Shown here: positions 1 to 11,649 of the stretch, piece after piece
Numbering within the stretch: the first letter of the stretch is position 1
Layout: each line of letters starts with the position of its first letter
Assembly: GCA_050084985.1 (NCBI GenBank)
Contig: JBITNC010000001.1
Location: 134,044,001-134,108,000, forward strand
Direction of reading: 5' to 3'
Length of the DNA stretch: 64,000 bases
DNA from: Nageia nagi
Taxonomy: Eukaryota; Pinophyta
Position numbers and translations under genes: made by a program
The notes under the pieces: model-generated
Database searches by the model: none
What the model was told of the DNA's origin: nothing
The model's input: only the letters and a program-made list of their open reading frames with translations

Positions 1-300
1 GTATCTCTTGGTACCGCCTACAAGGCTGTGGTTTGTGTGCTTCCTTACGCGAGCTCTCCTGACATCTGCGATCAATTCTGATATTATACTGCTATCTGAG
101 ATATCTATACTGAAGATCTGGACCTAACTGAGAGGTCAAAGCTATCAAGATAAGGCCGCCGGTGCTCCTTTGTGAACGGAAGAACACCGCCGGTGCTCTT
201 ATACCACTGAAACGGACCGCCCGCGGTCCTCTTTTGGCATCATTGCAGGTTACGACGCTGTTGGAAAGGTAGCTCATCATCACTACATTGCCAATCTCAG
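1..300. other. GC-richer uncharacterised segment
   Basis: This stretch is visibly richer in G+C than the rest of the window and contains a short direct repeat, CGCCGGTGCTC, twice (about 160-200). A 63-codon open frame on the minus strand (92-283) matches no family I recognise. The sequence around 312-322 (TTGTCAGGTATGTTC) would serve as a splice donor on the plus strand, so this could be the end of an exon of a gene starting to the left. Not enough is visible to call a gene. Confidence 0.25.
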
Positions 301-1141
301 CATCTTTCGTTGTCAGGTATGTTCCGTGAGGTTAGTACATAAATCACAGTCTTGGTTGTTACATTTATACTTCTGAATTGTTATATGTTGTTTATTGTTA
401 TCTAGAATAAATTGCTACCCGTAGCTAGAATACAGATAATATTGAGTTTGTAGATAGTTGCTTATTTACTTATTTGCACTCTCAATTTTTATTTGTAAAT
501 AGGTATGCAAATCAAGGCTATTAAGGGATATGTGCCCTTGAAATCTTATAAAAGAGTGTTGAACCCCCTTTCATTATCACTTGCCTATATTTTTAGAGTG
601 GAAAGTGATTAGAAGTTTTGAGAACCTATAAGGTGGGTGCTTTTTCTTGATTCTGTTACTATCAACTTGTGATTTACCTTTGCTTCTTTTTCACATCTCC
701 CTATCATGGCTTTATCGATTACACATCGAGAGGGACATAGAGCTACTTTAGTGATGAACTTTATTGATGGTCATTAGGTAAATCATCTTTACCTATCTTT
801 CTTTGGTGCATTCTTGATTTGTTTTTGTGTGATTTGTTTTTACATAGTTTTCTTATAAGTTCGATATCCTATTCTTAAAGTTTTACCCATTAGAATACCT
901 TTGATTTCATTTTTGACTTTTAGCACTATTTTTCATTTCTCTACCTCTATGATTAGGTTGTTCTTTTTTGGATGACCCTACTCATGAAATTTTATCAATT
1001 TTTTGTCTGAGAAGAGGGTCGCTAGCAATCCCTTCTACCCTAGTTCAGACTATGGGTGGTCCTCTTTTACTACTTTGCAAAACTCAAAAATGCATTAATA
1101 ATGAAAACTAATATTACTTTTCGAGTGTTTTGCACCAAGAT
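301..1141. other. No recognisable gene
   Basis: AT-rich, stop-dense sequence in all frames. A short open run begins at about 706 on the plus strand and ends near 778. It could be an upstream exon of the PMD-like remnant that follows, but it shows no family motif. Confidence 0.4.
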
Positions 1142-2965
1142 CATAGCTATTATATGCAAGATTTCAAAAAGAGTACTACATTTATGATTTCCCAGCAATG
1201 GCTCCAGTCAGATGAGAGCTAGAGCACACTTGAGGCTATTTCCTTGAGCTATTTGGCCTTTGCTGATTACATCTATCATGATTGGGATATGTTGACAACT
1301 CTAATGGAGAGGTGGGATCCTAATTCCAACACCTTTCACTTACATACAAGGGAGATTATAGTGACTCTTGAGAATATCTATAGGATCACTAGGTTACCTA
1401 TCAGAGATAAGCTAGTGAACATGGTCCTCGTTCCTAGTATGGAATGAGTAGAGGAGTGGGATATGTGGCTCATGGGCTCAGATGAGGTGAACCAAAGGAA
1501 GAGGGGAGTTTCCATAATGAGATATGTACCAAAGGATCCTCCAACATGAGCTAACTTATGATTGAGGCTCCTTATTGCTTACCTACTAGATGTTGTTGTC
1601 TATCCAGATAAGAGCAACACTACATTCCCTATGGGGATGGTGCCTATTATCATGGACATGGTCCAACATGAGCAATAATACACCTAGTGTATAGCTATTT
1701 TGGCATAGATATATCATGATTTGTACACATTCACTAAGGTGGTGAGAGGGGGGAGATAAGTGGCTCACTCCATGATACTACAGGTATGGGCCTATGATCA
1801 TATAGGCATCTCTAAACTAGCCTCTCTACCACAAGATCTACCTAATGATGTGCCCACATGGTAGCGATGGGAAACTACACATGGTATTAAATTTCCTAAT
1901 GTCAACCTAAAGGGATGGAGGATATGATTCGATACACTAAGAGAGTCATAGATGCATTGGCATCCATACAGATATGCCCCAGAGTGGATCGATGACATAC
2001 ATGAGCTAGCCTAGGTGAGACATTCAACATATATCCAAGCATGTAGGGCATTGATTGAGCCATACAAACTAGAGTGGGCACTTATATAATTCAGTATATA
2101 GTAAGGGATACCAAATGACTTTAGGATAGTAGTACATTACTATCATAGCAGGGATCTATTAGAGGACTATGAGCTAGTGCCAGATTGGGATTTTGAGTGG
2201 ACATCCCCTAATGAGGACTCAAACTTTGAGGATGACCTAGACATAGATGGTCCTAAGCATACTGAGGACTACATGGACTAGTGGTGAGGACATACTCCTC
2301 ACCACCCTATCCTCACCACCTAGGCATACATGAGGTAGACCAACCTAAGGATGAGGGAGATGCATTCGACATAGAGGAGGCACTAACAAAATGGAGCATA
2401 GGGTACACATAATCAATATGGGTCTCACATGACATTAATGACACATGTGATAAGACACTAGATGCTGGTCATGATGATAAAAGTGAAGATTGACCCAAAC
2501 TAGGATGAATATGAGCCCGACACAAAGAGAGACATAGATGTGTCCTAAGATGAGAAGGATGATGATGGTATCTATTCTTTTTATCTTATATATATATATT
2601 TATTTTTATTATAAAATGCATGCAATACTAATATGTGATTTATATGCATATGACGAGGATCTTGAATTAGACATGGCCCAACTACACAAGCTCATAGAGA
2701 AAAAGGATGCCAAAATTAAAGATCTATAGGGACAACTATGATACAGAGGAGGAGACTATACCACCTTATACTAGGATCTAGAAAGAGCTAATGCACGAAT
2801 CCAAGACCTTTACAAGTAGCTACGCAAGGTCAAGAGATAAGTAGGAGAAGAAAAACCGAGGGCCAAAAAATACAAGGCTAGGTGCAGGGGTAGTGGCTCT
2901 AGCAGGGCTACTAGTTCTAGCATAGGGGGAGGAGGTCCTTTTAGGAGACTATGGATTTTATGTAT
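1142..2965 (+). pseudogene. Decayed plant mobile domain (PMD) protein gene
   Basis: The plus-strand translation carries the hallmarks of the plant mobile domain, found both in host MAIN-like proteins and in proteins carried by transposons. From 1244 there is an MERW...N.FHL segment followed by a VTLENIYRITRLPI block, the usual start of the domain. The frame then continues through several TAG/TAA codons to 'VVYPDKSNTTFPMGMVPI' (about 1590-1650) and 'LQVWAYDHIGISKLASLP' (about 1780-1835), the conserved centre. The C-terminal part (about 2640-2960) is charged, looks coiled-coil, and ends in a Gly/Ser-rich tail. Stops fall mostly where Gln or Trp would be expected. No intact start is visible. It could be a retired host gene or a piece of a PMD-carrying transposon; no terminal repeats are evident nearby, so I cannot decide. 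Confidence 0.65.
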
Positions 2966-3239
2966 AGGATGATTACTCAGCCATGTTGAGATTTTGTAAA
3001 ATGATTAAATTTTTTATGATATATAAAATATGACTTTTATTTATTTGAATTATTATTTGTGACATATATTTTATGATAGCATGAGAGCTAAAACTCTACG
3101 CCAAGAGGCTTGAAAAGATATAACGATATAGGAGCTAAAACTTCATATTAAGTGGCATTCATTAATTTTTTAGTTAGATAAAATCTAGATATGAAAAAGG
3201 ATTATAGGTAGTTCATATTTGATAAAAATAAAGCACCAA
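2966..3239. other. AT-rich spacer
   Basis: No open frame or repeat of note. It contains two short related pieces with 'GAGCTAAAAC' (near 3086 and 3132), which look like a small decayed duplication. Confidence 0.4.
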
Positions 3240-3557
3240 CACTCCTGATATGACATCAAAATGATCCCTTGTTTCTTCCATCATGACATTGATCATTTCA
3301 TCTATCCTAGTATCAATTCTATTAGTGTTAGTATGATCATGCATGTTTACCAAATGACATAACCAGAGGGCCTTGTGCCCCCACTGGTGCTAGCTTCATT
3401 TTGATGTTTTCCTTATTCTACCCCTATGATAATAGGCTTTTTCATCATATTGTCTAGTGTATACAATATTGCTATGTTATGTTATGGCATGGGGTTCTTG
3501 TAAATCCCCAATTTCTTATTATTTTCATGTACATGAGTCTTTTTCTTATCTTCCTAT
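3240..3557 (-). pseudogene. Ty3/gypsy fragment (gypsy-A), part left of the copia insertion
   Basis: Read on the minus strand, the sequence ending at the copia insertion site translates to '...KKLGIYKNPMP' followed by a stop and more charged residues. The LGIYKNP.P block is typical of the linker after the zinc knuckle in plant Ty3/gypsy gag-pol proteins. It joins in order with the gag and knuckle sequence on the other side of the copia element (12768 onward), with the 5-bp target CCTAT duplicated at 3553-3557 and 12768-12772. The rest of pol is missing to the left, so the element was truncated there. The exact left end is not visible. Confidence 0.5.
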
Positions 3558-4051
3558 TGATGGAATTAGCCTAGATCTAATTCTCAAGGTCCAAGACTAG
3601 GAAGCTAAATCATTCATCATCTACAATTCTAAGAACATCATTCACACAATATGACACCAATATAATGTGGTTCCTCCCTCCTTGGGAGTACATCCACAAC
3701 TAGTTCTCTATTCTCAATCTATGCCTCTCTTACAACTATTCTCTTGCTCTCTCCTACACAACCTAGTAGAGTAATCTTACTCCAAAACTTAGATGTGTTT
3801 ATAAGAGGAGAGGCCCTCTATTTATAGCTTGAGAGCACCTCCCTAACCTCCCTTTAACCCAAGGGTTAGGTTAGGGTTACAATAAATGTGTGACCTAACT
3901 TTAACCTACCAACTAACCCCATGGTTAGGTCAAAGTCCACACATAATAAAGAATTCAATTAATCCCTTAAGGTATCTACATATCCTTTAAGTGATTAATT
4001 GAACTTACAAGGAGTTTAGATATTCACAATATTTCATTACAAATTCTAACA
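3558..4051 (-). repeat. 3' LTR of copia element
   Basis: The 494-bp LTR at the left end; on the minus strand it begins TGTTAGAATTTG and ends CATCA. A TATAAATAG box lies on the minus strand at 3818-3826. It is nearly identical to 12274-12767. Blocks such as CTCCCTCCTTGGGAGTACAT and the TATA region recur in the copia LTRs at 22062, 28257 and 62907, so all belong to one related group. Confidence 0.97.
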
Positions 4052-4060
4052 CTCCCCCTT
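4052..4060 (-). promoter_or_regulatory. Polypurine tract of copia element
   Basis: On the minus strand AAGGGGGAG lies directly against the start of the 3' LTR, the place and composition expected for the plus-strand priming tract. The same tract is present beside the LTRs at 22536 and 63362. Confidence 0.85.
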
Positions 4061-4535
4061 AATGCAATATTGGGATAGAGTGTAGAAGAAAGAAGAGAGA
4101 GAGTAAGAGAGAGTTCTCCTCCATAGAGATACAAGTGGAGATGAGAACATTTACATATTTGAGAATCTTTTTGAGAACTAGTATGAGACTCACTACATTA
4201 CCATTTGACAAAAAGGTTTACAATACAATCATTAACCACAACTGGTTTCACTGTACATAGTAGTCGATCAACTTTAAGCTGACATGTGAGTCTCCATGAG
4301 CTTGCTTTCACAAGGTGAGTAACTTGCATTTCTGAAGAAGATCTTGCATGCTACAAGCAACTCATGAACAAAATCAGTTAGATGCATCATATATTCAAAT
4401 AAGAGAATCAAATAATGCTATCTTATAAATAACTGATTAATGGTGCATTATAAGTCATCATGGAGATGCCAAGCCATCACTCATAGTCACCTGTTGTATA
4501 TAGACATGTGTTGATTATTAATAGAGCATAAAAAT

Positions 4536-4920
4536 TGTACGATGAGTTTCTCACGCAGAGTAAACTCACCATGGAGGTATAGAATGTACAACAAGTTCAT
4601 CACGCAGAGTGAACTTACCACGAAGGTATATTAATTATATGCTCAAATATTGTACAACGAGTTTCTCACGCAGAGCAAACTCACCATGGAGGTATAGAGC
4701 ATAAAAATTGTACAACGAGTTTCTCACGTAGAGCAAACTCACCACAAAGGTATAGAATGTACAACAAGTTCATCATGCAGAGCAAACTTACCATGACGGT
4801 ATATTAATTATATGCTCAAAAATTGTACAACGAGTTTCTCACGCAGAGCAAACTCACCATGGAGGTATAAATATGTACAACAAGTTTGTCATGCAGAGCA
4901 AACTTACCATGGAGGTATAA
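4536..4920 (-). repeat. Seven-copy tandem repeat in copia 3' region
   Basis: Seven copies of a unit containing TCACGCAGAGCAAACTCACC start near 4536, 4585, 4651, 4709, 4759, 4824 and 4874. Spacing runs roughly 50, 65, 58, 50, 65, 50, so two unit types alternate (one with ACGAGTTTCTC, one with ACAAGTTCATC). The array lies between the RNase H stop and the 3' LTR and is non-coding. A related copy is visible near 63945-63985 in the second copia element, so the repeat belongs to the element family. Confidence 0.9.
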
Positions 4921-4990
4921 AATAATCAACACATGCTATACAACAATAAAAGAGCCTCTTAGAGGTGAAGTTGTCATCATTAACAAAGGT

Positions 4991-7900
4991 TCAAACTTCA
5001 CTCCCCCTTGAGGGCAACTTCACCAACCTGAGAGAATCCCTAAGCTTGCTGAACTGAGCTTCAGGAAGGGGGTTGGTGAATAGATCAGCGGAGTTTTTAG
5101 TAGATGGACAATACTTCAAGTGTATGATGTCATCTAGAACCTTCTCCCTGATAAAATGGGCTTGGATTTCCACATGTTTGGTTCTCTGATGGAACACAGG
5201 ATTCTTAGCCAAAGAGATAGCCGATTGATTGTCTGAAGAAATAAGAGATGGGCCATTTTGCTTATACCCAATTTCGTTCAAAAGATGTCTTAGCCAAATA
5301 GCTTCTTGGGCAGCAACAGACATGGCTCGATATTCAACTTCAGTGGTAGAAAGAGTCATAGTAGGTTGCTTCTTGGAAGCCCAAGAGATAGCACCTGAAC
5401 CAATGCTGAACACATATGTAGAGGTTGATTTTCTGTCATCTCTATCTCCCCCATAATTAGAATCTGAGAACCCTGAGAGAATAATTAAGGGCACTTTGGA
5501 ATACTTAAGAGCAAGATCCTTTGTCCCTGCCACATACCTCAAGATTTGCTTCATAGCATTGAGGTGTTCAACATATGGTTTTTGCATGAATCATGCCATC
5601 AGATTCACTGCAAAGGCAATATCAGGACGAGAGATAGTCAGATACAGAAGACTACCGATCAATTGCCTATAAGCTGTAGCATCAACCAACTGAGAATCTG
5701 AGCTCAGTGATACAACGATTCCAGGAGAAATAGGTATGGCAGCATATCTACACTCCTCCATTCCAAAATTTTGCAAGATGTATGATATATACTTAGATTG
5801 ACTAAGATAAGTACAATCTTTATGTTGGTATACTTGCATTCCAAGATAGTAATGCAATAGACCTAGATCAGTCATTTCAAATGTTGCCTTCAATTTGGAT
5901 ATGCACTCTTGGATGATTTCAATATTGTTGCCTGTTATGAGAAGATCATCCACATAAAGGAGAATTAAGACCACGTCTTTTCCTTGATTGAGTACATAGA
6001 GATCTGAGTCAGAGAAGCACTTGGAAAAACCAATATCTGCAAAGAATCCTAAAATTTTCTTGTACCATGCTCTAGGTGCTTGTTTAAGTCCATACAAAGA
6101 CTTCTTTAGCTTGCACACAAGAGATTCTTTTCCTTCTAGAATAAATCCTTCTGGTTGATTCATGTAGATTTCTACATCCAAGTCACCATTGAGAAATGCA
6201 CTCTTGACATCAAGTTGGAAAACTTTCCATCCCTGAGCTGTAGAAAGAGCAAGGATTATCCTAATAGTAGGCATTTTGGCCACAGGAGCAAAGGTTTCCT
6301 CATAATCAATACCATATTTCTAAGCGAATCCTTTGGCCACTAATCTTGCTTTGTATTTTTCAACTTCTCCATCAGAATTGTACTTGACCTTGTAAATCCA
6401 TTTATTTCCAATCACATTGTTCTCATTGGGATAAGGAACCAAATCCCAAGTTTCATTTTTCATGAGTGCCTCATACTCAACTTTCATAGCTTCCATCCAA
6501 CATTCTTGCTTGGAAGCTTCTTTGAATGTTGATGGCTCATTTATATTATCAATTTTGGCAAATAAGGATTTATTCAAGGTCATACTTCTAGTAATTCTCT
6601 GAGTTGGAGAATTTTGCTCTTATGGTGACTTCCCTACATGTTCATCCAACCAGTTAGGTGCAGGCATAGAATCTTCTGAATTAGACACCTCAGCATGAGA
6701 AGTCGTATCCTCAGGAAGTTCATTGAACTTGACATCCCTAGAAATAAAGACTATTTTATGGGATGAGGAGTAGAGCTTGTAACCTCTATGCTGATTATCA
6801 TACCCCACAAAGATGCATTTTTCTGATCTTTTGTCTAGCTTCTTTCTTTTCTCTGAGGTAATGAAGGCAAATGCATCACATCCAAAGACCCTGAAGTGTG
6901 AGATGTTAGGTTTCTTTCCTGTCCATGCTTCATACAAAGTTTTTCCTTCAACTACTTTAGTAGGACACCTATTTAGGGTGTGAATAGCAGTGTGAACAAC
7001 TTCTCCCCATAAGAAACTAGGAAGGTTACCCAACATGCATCTTACCATTTCCATAATGGTGTGATTCTTTCTTTCAGCAACTCCATTTTGCTGAGGGGTG
7101 TAAGGGATTGTGAATTGTCACTTGATCCCATGTTTAACACAATAGTCATTAAACTCATTACTATTATATTCACCCCCATTGTCAGATCTCAACATTTTGA
7201 TCTTAAAATCAGTTTGATTTTCAACAAGTGCCTTGAAGTCTTTAAATCGATCAAAAGTTTGATCCTTGTGCTCAAGTAGATAACCAAATGTCATCCTACT
7301 GAAGTCATCAATGAAGGTCAGAACATAAGAAGCTACCCCTAGAGACTTAGTCTGAAATGGACCCATCAAATCTGAATGCACAAGCTGAAGAGGATGAGTA
7401 GCCCGAGTTGCCTTATCCTTTTCAAACTTTTGTCTATTCATCTTTCCTAGAATGCACCTTTCATAAAGACCAACTGTGGGTGAAATATTAGGTAAACCTT
7501 CCACAAGTTCTTGATTTTTCATATCTTGAATACTCTTGTGGTTAAGGTGCCCTAATCGTTGATGCCAAAGATTACCTTTTGAACACACACTTGTAGCAAG
7601 ACAAATCTTTGAAGGTACTTGATCCACAATATAAAGGTCATTCTTTACTGATCCTTTTATCAAAGTGGCAAGTCCTTTCTTAACACACCAGGAGTGTGAG
7701 GTAAACTCAAATGAGCATCCTGTCCTTGTAATCTGAATTACAGAGATAAGATTCATCCTTAGCTTAGGCACATAAAAGACATTATCAAGTGCCTTTCCAT
7801 GAATCTTCACATTCCCTATTCCTTGAACATCAAGGACTGTATTATCACCTATCACAACTATATCCTTGTTGTACTTATGAAAATTTTCAAACTTATCCTT

Positions 7901-8886
7901 TTCATAACACATGTGATTAGTGCATCCTGAATCAATAATCCAATCATTTGAAATAGTTTGAGTCATTGAGTAGTAGGCAACAGAAGCAGCATGCTTGTTC
8001 TTCTTTTTATTATTGAAATTTCTCACATTTGCATTTCCATTTCCTTTTTGAGCAAATTTCTTTTATGAAAATCATACTCTTTGTGCCCAAAGATGCCACA
8101 GAAGTTACAATTCCCATCAAACTTTTCCTGCAGTGTTGGTTTGCTTGATCCAGCTTTGTCATTCCTTTGCTTGAAGTTGCTGTGCTTCCTGATGGTAGAT
8201 GAGGATTTGTTGTCTTTGAATTTATAATGTTTGAACATCTTCTTGAAAGGAGTTTTGGTTGCTCCTAGAGCAATGCTATTATCCTTTCGAGAAATGTTCA
8301 ACATTTTCTTATTCAAAGTTTCCTCATGCTTCAGAAGGAGTCTAGAAAGATTGTCAAGGGAGATAACATCTTCTTCATCATCGATCCTAGTCTCCATAAC
8401 TGTGACAAAGTTACTGAACTTTGTAGAGAGGCTTTGAAGAATAATGAAGACCATGAACTCATCATTGATCCAATTGCACCCACAGCCAACTAGTTGTGTC
8501 CTGAGGTCAATGATTTTATTCAAGTAGATTGAGGCACTTTCATCTGCTCCTTGATGATACTGCAACAACTTTTGTAGAATGGTGAACCTTCTTAAAAATT
8601 TGGACCCAAGGTAAATTTTCTTTAGTCTATCCCAAGCTTCTTTTGTTGATGTCAAGGAAGAAATCATGAGAAGGATGTCATCTAAAACTGCACAATAGAT
8701 CATTGAGGTTGCTAACTCATTCTTTAAGTTGTAAATTTCAAGGGCCTTCTCATCTGTAGGAGCAACTAGATCTTCATTTACTGTCTGCCATAGCTTCCTT
8801 GCCTATAACTCAGCTCTCATACGAGGTTCCCATATGCCATAGTTGGAACCGTCGAGTATGTGCTTGGGTATGAAGGTTTCAACCAT
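4991..8886 (-). pseudogene. copia gag-pol polyprotein, lightly damaged
   Basis: A single minus-strand gene of about 1,300 codons starting at the ATG at 8884-8886. It encodes a retroelement polyprotein for packaging, processing, cDNA synthesis and integration. In order: gag (8886 to about 8060) with a CCHC-like knuckle near 8080-8130; protease with 'WIIDSGCTNHM' near 7940; pre-integrase HH..CC region near 7440-7580; integrase core (7380-7120) and C-terminal region (7054-6620); RT (6583-5591) with 'LLYVDDLLITG' near 5950; RNase H (5587-4991). Damage is limited: a TAG in gag near 8802, a one-base frameshift near 8062, stops at about 7115, 6620, 6317 and 5588. Each stop is a transition away from Gln or Arg. 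This light damage agrees with the high LTR identity. Confidence 0.95.
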
Positions 8887-10840
8887 TGTCTATACAAAAA
8901 ATAAATATGCAATAAGAATGCAAATTTTACAAGTTTCCATCTATACAAATCAAACATAAGTAAACATGTCCCACATGTGCAAACTTATAACCACGATCTG
9001 TAGAGGAATAATGTTGGGGTTGTTTTCTTGTGTAGAATTAGGCCTTCACCTGGATGCCCGTAAGGTGGAGCCCAGGTACTACCAGTCCTCAACCAGTTCA
9101 CCTTGGTCAGTAATATAATCTCACAAGGAGAAGTACCAACTATTTTCCAAGGATCCGACGTATCTTGGACTAGCCATTTTAATTATCTTAATTAAGGTTT
9201 TCAATTTTCCTCCTAGGTTATCAGGATAATCCCTGAATGGACGTGTGGACATGTGGTATCACTACACACATGCCTGTCCACCTAATAGAGTTATGTCCAA
9301 TCCAACAGAGGTATTAGGGGAAATTAAGATGGACTTACCACCACTCGGTTCTTTGGACTAAAAGGGCTCCAGTTTGCCCTGTCCTCACCTTGTGGCTCCC
9401 CAAACAAGTCATGTTGTGGAAGAATACGTGCGGATGTGTTCATTTTAGGGGTTACTTTCAATATTTGCATTTTTGCAAGTATAAGCAAATTATGCAAAAA
9501 TATGAAGTAAAGTAAAATTGCATCATCCACACAAGCTTGAAAAAACCTTAAAAAGTCCAATGGGTTTTGTACTAACCCCTAAAGGACTTTTACATTTTGT
9601 ATATTTTGCTCAATTTATTCAAGCACTTAATGAATTAAACAAAAGAACTAAGTCCTACTTAGCATTTAATTCATAACATGCATTATTCCATGACTTAAAA
9701 AAAAAAAATTAAGTAATCATGCATCATGCATTAAAAATTTAAGTCCTAAGCATGTTTTATTCTTCAAACAAGATAAAGATACATGCATCATAAGTCTAGC
9801 ATTCAAGATCTAGATAAAATTTAAGTAAAAATTATACCAATTCCCCCCTTTTCACTTAAAGTTTTATCCTAAAAAAAATTGTATGCTAAGACTTGTCTTA
9901 TAAGTATGCATTTTAAGTAAAAAGTTTCCCTTATTTACTTAAAAAAAATAGCATGCTTAGACTAAATTACTATGCTTAGACTAAGTAATTTAAACATGCA
10001 ATTTTGAGTAGAATATTAGAAATATTCTAAGTACTCCTAAGTGCATTTAATGGGAGCAATTTGACTTGTAAGCAAGTAAGTAAAAAAAATTAAATACCTA
10101 AGAAGTATATGTGTGCAAGTTGTAATAGGAGACCCATACCCCTACTTCATGCAATTTTAATGTTTCTTTTACTTCAAGCACTCTAAAATACTTCAAGTCA
10201 AAAAAAATAAATGCATATAGGTAAAGTAGTGATGGCAACCCTTCCCTTACTAAGAAGGAGTATACGTTGCCTCTTGGGAGTAGTCAACAAAAAAAAATTC
10301 AATCCCCTTTCTAGTTGGTAAAACAAAAATTAAATGCATGTTTATACTTAAAAAATGACCCCCCCTTTTTCTTCTACCAAGAAGAGCACGTTGCTTGTGG
10401 AGGAGCATAGAAGGTAGCCTCCTTTTTGGAAAACTTTTACCCAAGGTTTGACTTCATAATTAATGCTTGCATTTATTTCAATTGTAAGGAGAAGCTAAAA
10501 AACTTTGAATGGACTAATGCTAGGGAGAAGGTTAAACGGTGAGGGAGGAGGGAGCAGGTTATGGCATTGGAGATGAGAGCTGGATTGTGACTGTGGACAG
10601 CCATGGGGGTCATAATAGGGCTGGCAATTTGTCACCAAATTGAATCAGCAATACTCTTAGATCATTCCTACAAGAGCATTTTCGTGTCTAATCATGAATT
10701 TTCTCTCATAGATGGAGATGGGTTGAGATCGGGTTCCTACTTTTAGCACATGCTTGACATTATACGTTGACATTATACGTCAAGATCGGGAGCCTCCTAT
10801 ATGTGGGGTTCATGAGTTTTAGTGGGGCTGCGAGCTTATA
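8887..10840 (-). other. Long untranslated leader of copia element, proximal part
   Basis: The leader between the 5' LTR and gag is about 3.4 kb, much longer than in simple copia elements. This part has no gene-like frame. At about 9000-9580 there is a more GC-balanced stretch, and at 9700-10320 an AT-rich stretch with many A runs. A short duplicated piece, TTGACATTATACGT, occurs near 10750-10780. A 64-codon minus frame at 10250-10444 shows no recognisable motif. Confidence 0.5.
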
Positions 10841-10909
10841 CATAGAAACTCTATCTGCATCATGCACCTTGTCAAACAACTTTGCGTGGCTTCCACATTT
10901 TACATACAT
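10841..10909 (-). pseudogene. PPR-motif scrap 1 in copia leader
   Basis: Twenty-three codons on the minus strand read 'MYVKCGSHAKLF' followed by 'DKVHDADRVSM'. This is the signature of a plant PPR (PLS-type) repeat, normally ...MY.KCG....A..LFD.M...D..SW. PPR proteins bind organellar RNA. Only a single partial motif survives and the flanks are not open, so this is a captured or inserted fragment, not a gene. It lies inside the copia leader together with a second, independent copy of the same part of a PPR motif (11226-11435). Confidence 0.7.
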
Positions 10910-11225
10910 TTTTGAAGGACATGGTCGTATGGCCATCTATTCCTTATCTCTGTTAGTACATGATTTAAATTACAAAGAGTGAAGGAGGGAGGAGGTGTAG
11001 CTGACACATGCGAGGAGGATGGGAGACACAGTCGGTGAGTGAAGAGTGTTCAGTCGATCATGAGTTCAACTCTCATTGAAAGCAGAGTGCTATTCTTTGA
11101 TTACTGCTAAATGAGGTTGGTGAGGGAGGAGGCTGTGTAGTCTGCATCACGTGAAACACATTACTGACCCTTTAAACATTTTCTATTTTGTTCATTTTTT
11201 ATGATCATTGCATTGAAAGATTGCA

Positions 11226-11435
11226 TCACGGTGATGGAGGAGTAGCGTTTGATTGATCCCTCAAAAATGAAGCACATAAGCGAAATGTATTCGATGAGAG
11301 CAATGGCTGCGGAGGGGCATATCCTTCGATCATTACTGTCCAAGAAACTATGTCTGCACCATGCATCTTTTCAAATAATTTGCATGCATGAGGGAGGAGT
11401 GGAGGAAGGAGTGCGTGATGTGGATGCATGCGAGC
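11226..11435 (-). pseudogene. PPR-motif scrap 2 in copia leader
   Basis: A 67-codon minus-strand frame contains 'ACKLFEKMHGADIVSWTVM' followed by 'IEGYAP', again matching a PPR motif (A.kLF.kM...d.vSW..mI.GyA). The surrounding residues do not look like PPR sequence. It aligns with scrap 1 at the DNA level (both contain the ...TGCATCATGCA/TGCACCATGCA... piece on the plus strand). They may be repeats of one captured PPR gene or products of a later duplication. Confidence 0.7.
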
Positions 11436-11574
11436 AGGCCGCAGAGAGGGAGCATGAGCGGGAGCAGTCTACGGGAGGAGGCCATCGGTTGGGAGGAGAT
11501 TATGGGGCGGAGAGCCAATAAAAGAAGGTCGCTTCATGTGCTTTGCTACTCCAGAACCTTTTCCCTCTCAGCCA

Positions 11575-11640
11575 TGGCGAGAGCGAGGTGTACATGCTTT
11601 GATAGGTCTCACGTTCGAATCCCAGTAAATGGCAAAGTGT
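11575..11640 (+). repeat. tRNA-derived SINE-like piece
   Basis: TGGCGAGAGCG at 11575-11585 resembles a pol III box A, and CGTTCGAATCC at 11612-11622 resembles box B. The 37-base spacing suits a tRNA-derived SINE head. It is not a tRNA: no acceptor stem pairs around it. A second box-B-like piece, GAGTTCAACTCTC, lies near 11061. The body and tail of a SINE are not clear. Confidence 0.45.
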
Positions 11641-11649
11641 ATAATATAT

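Noticed and set aside
92-283. Minus-strand 63-codon frame as a gene
   Set aside because: No family motif, and the frame depends on a GC-richer stretch with a short repeat.
11575-11640. Functional tRNA gene
   Set aside because: Box A and B are present but no acceptor, D or anticodon stems form around them; a SINE-like remnant is more likely.
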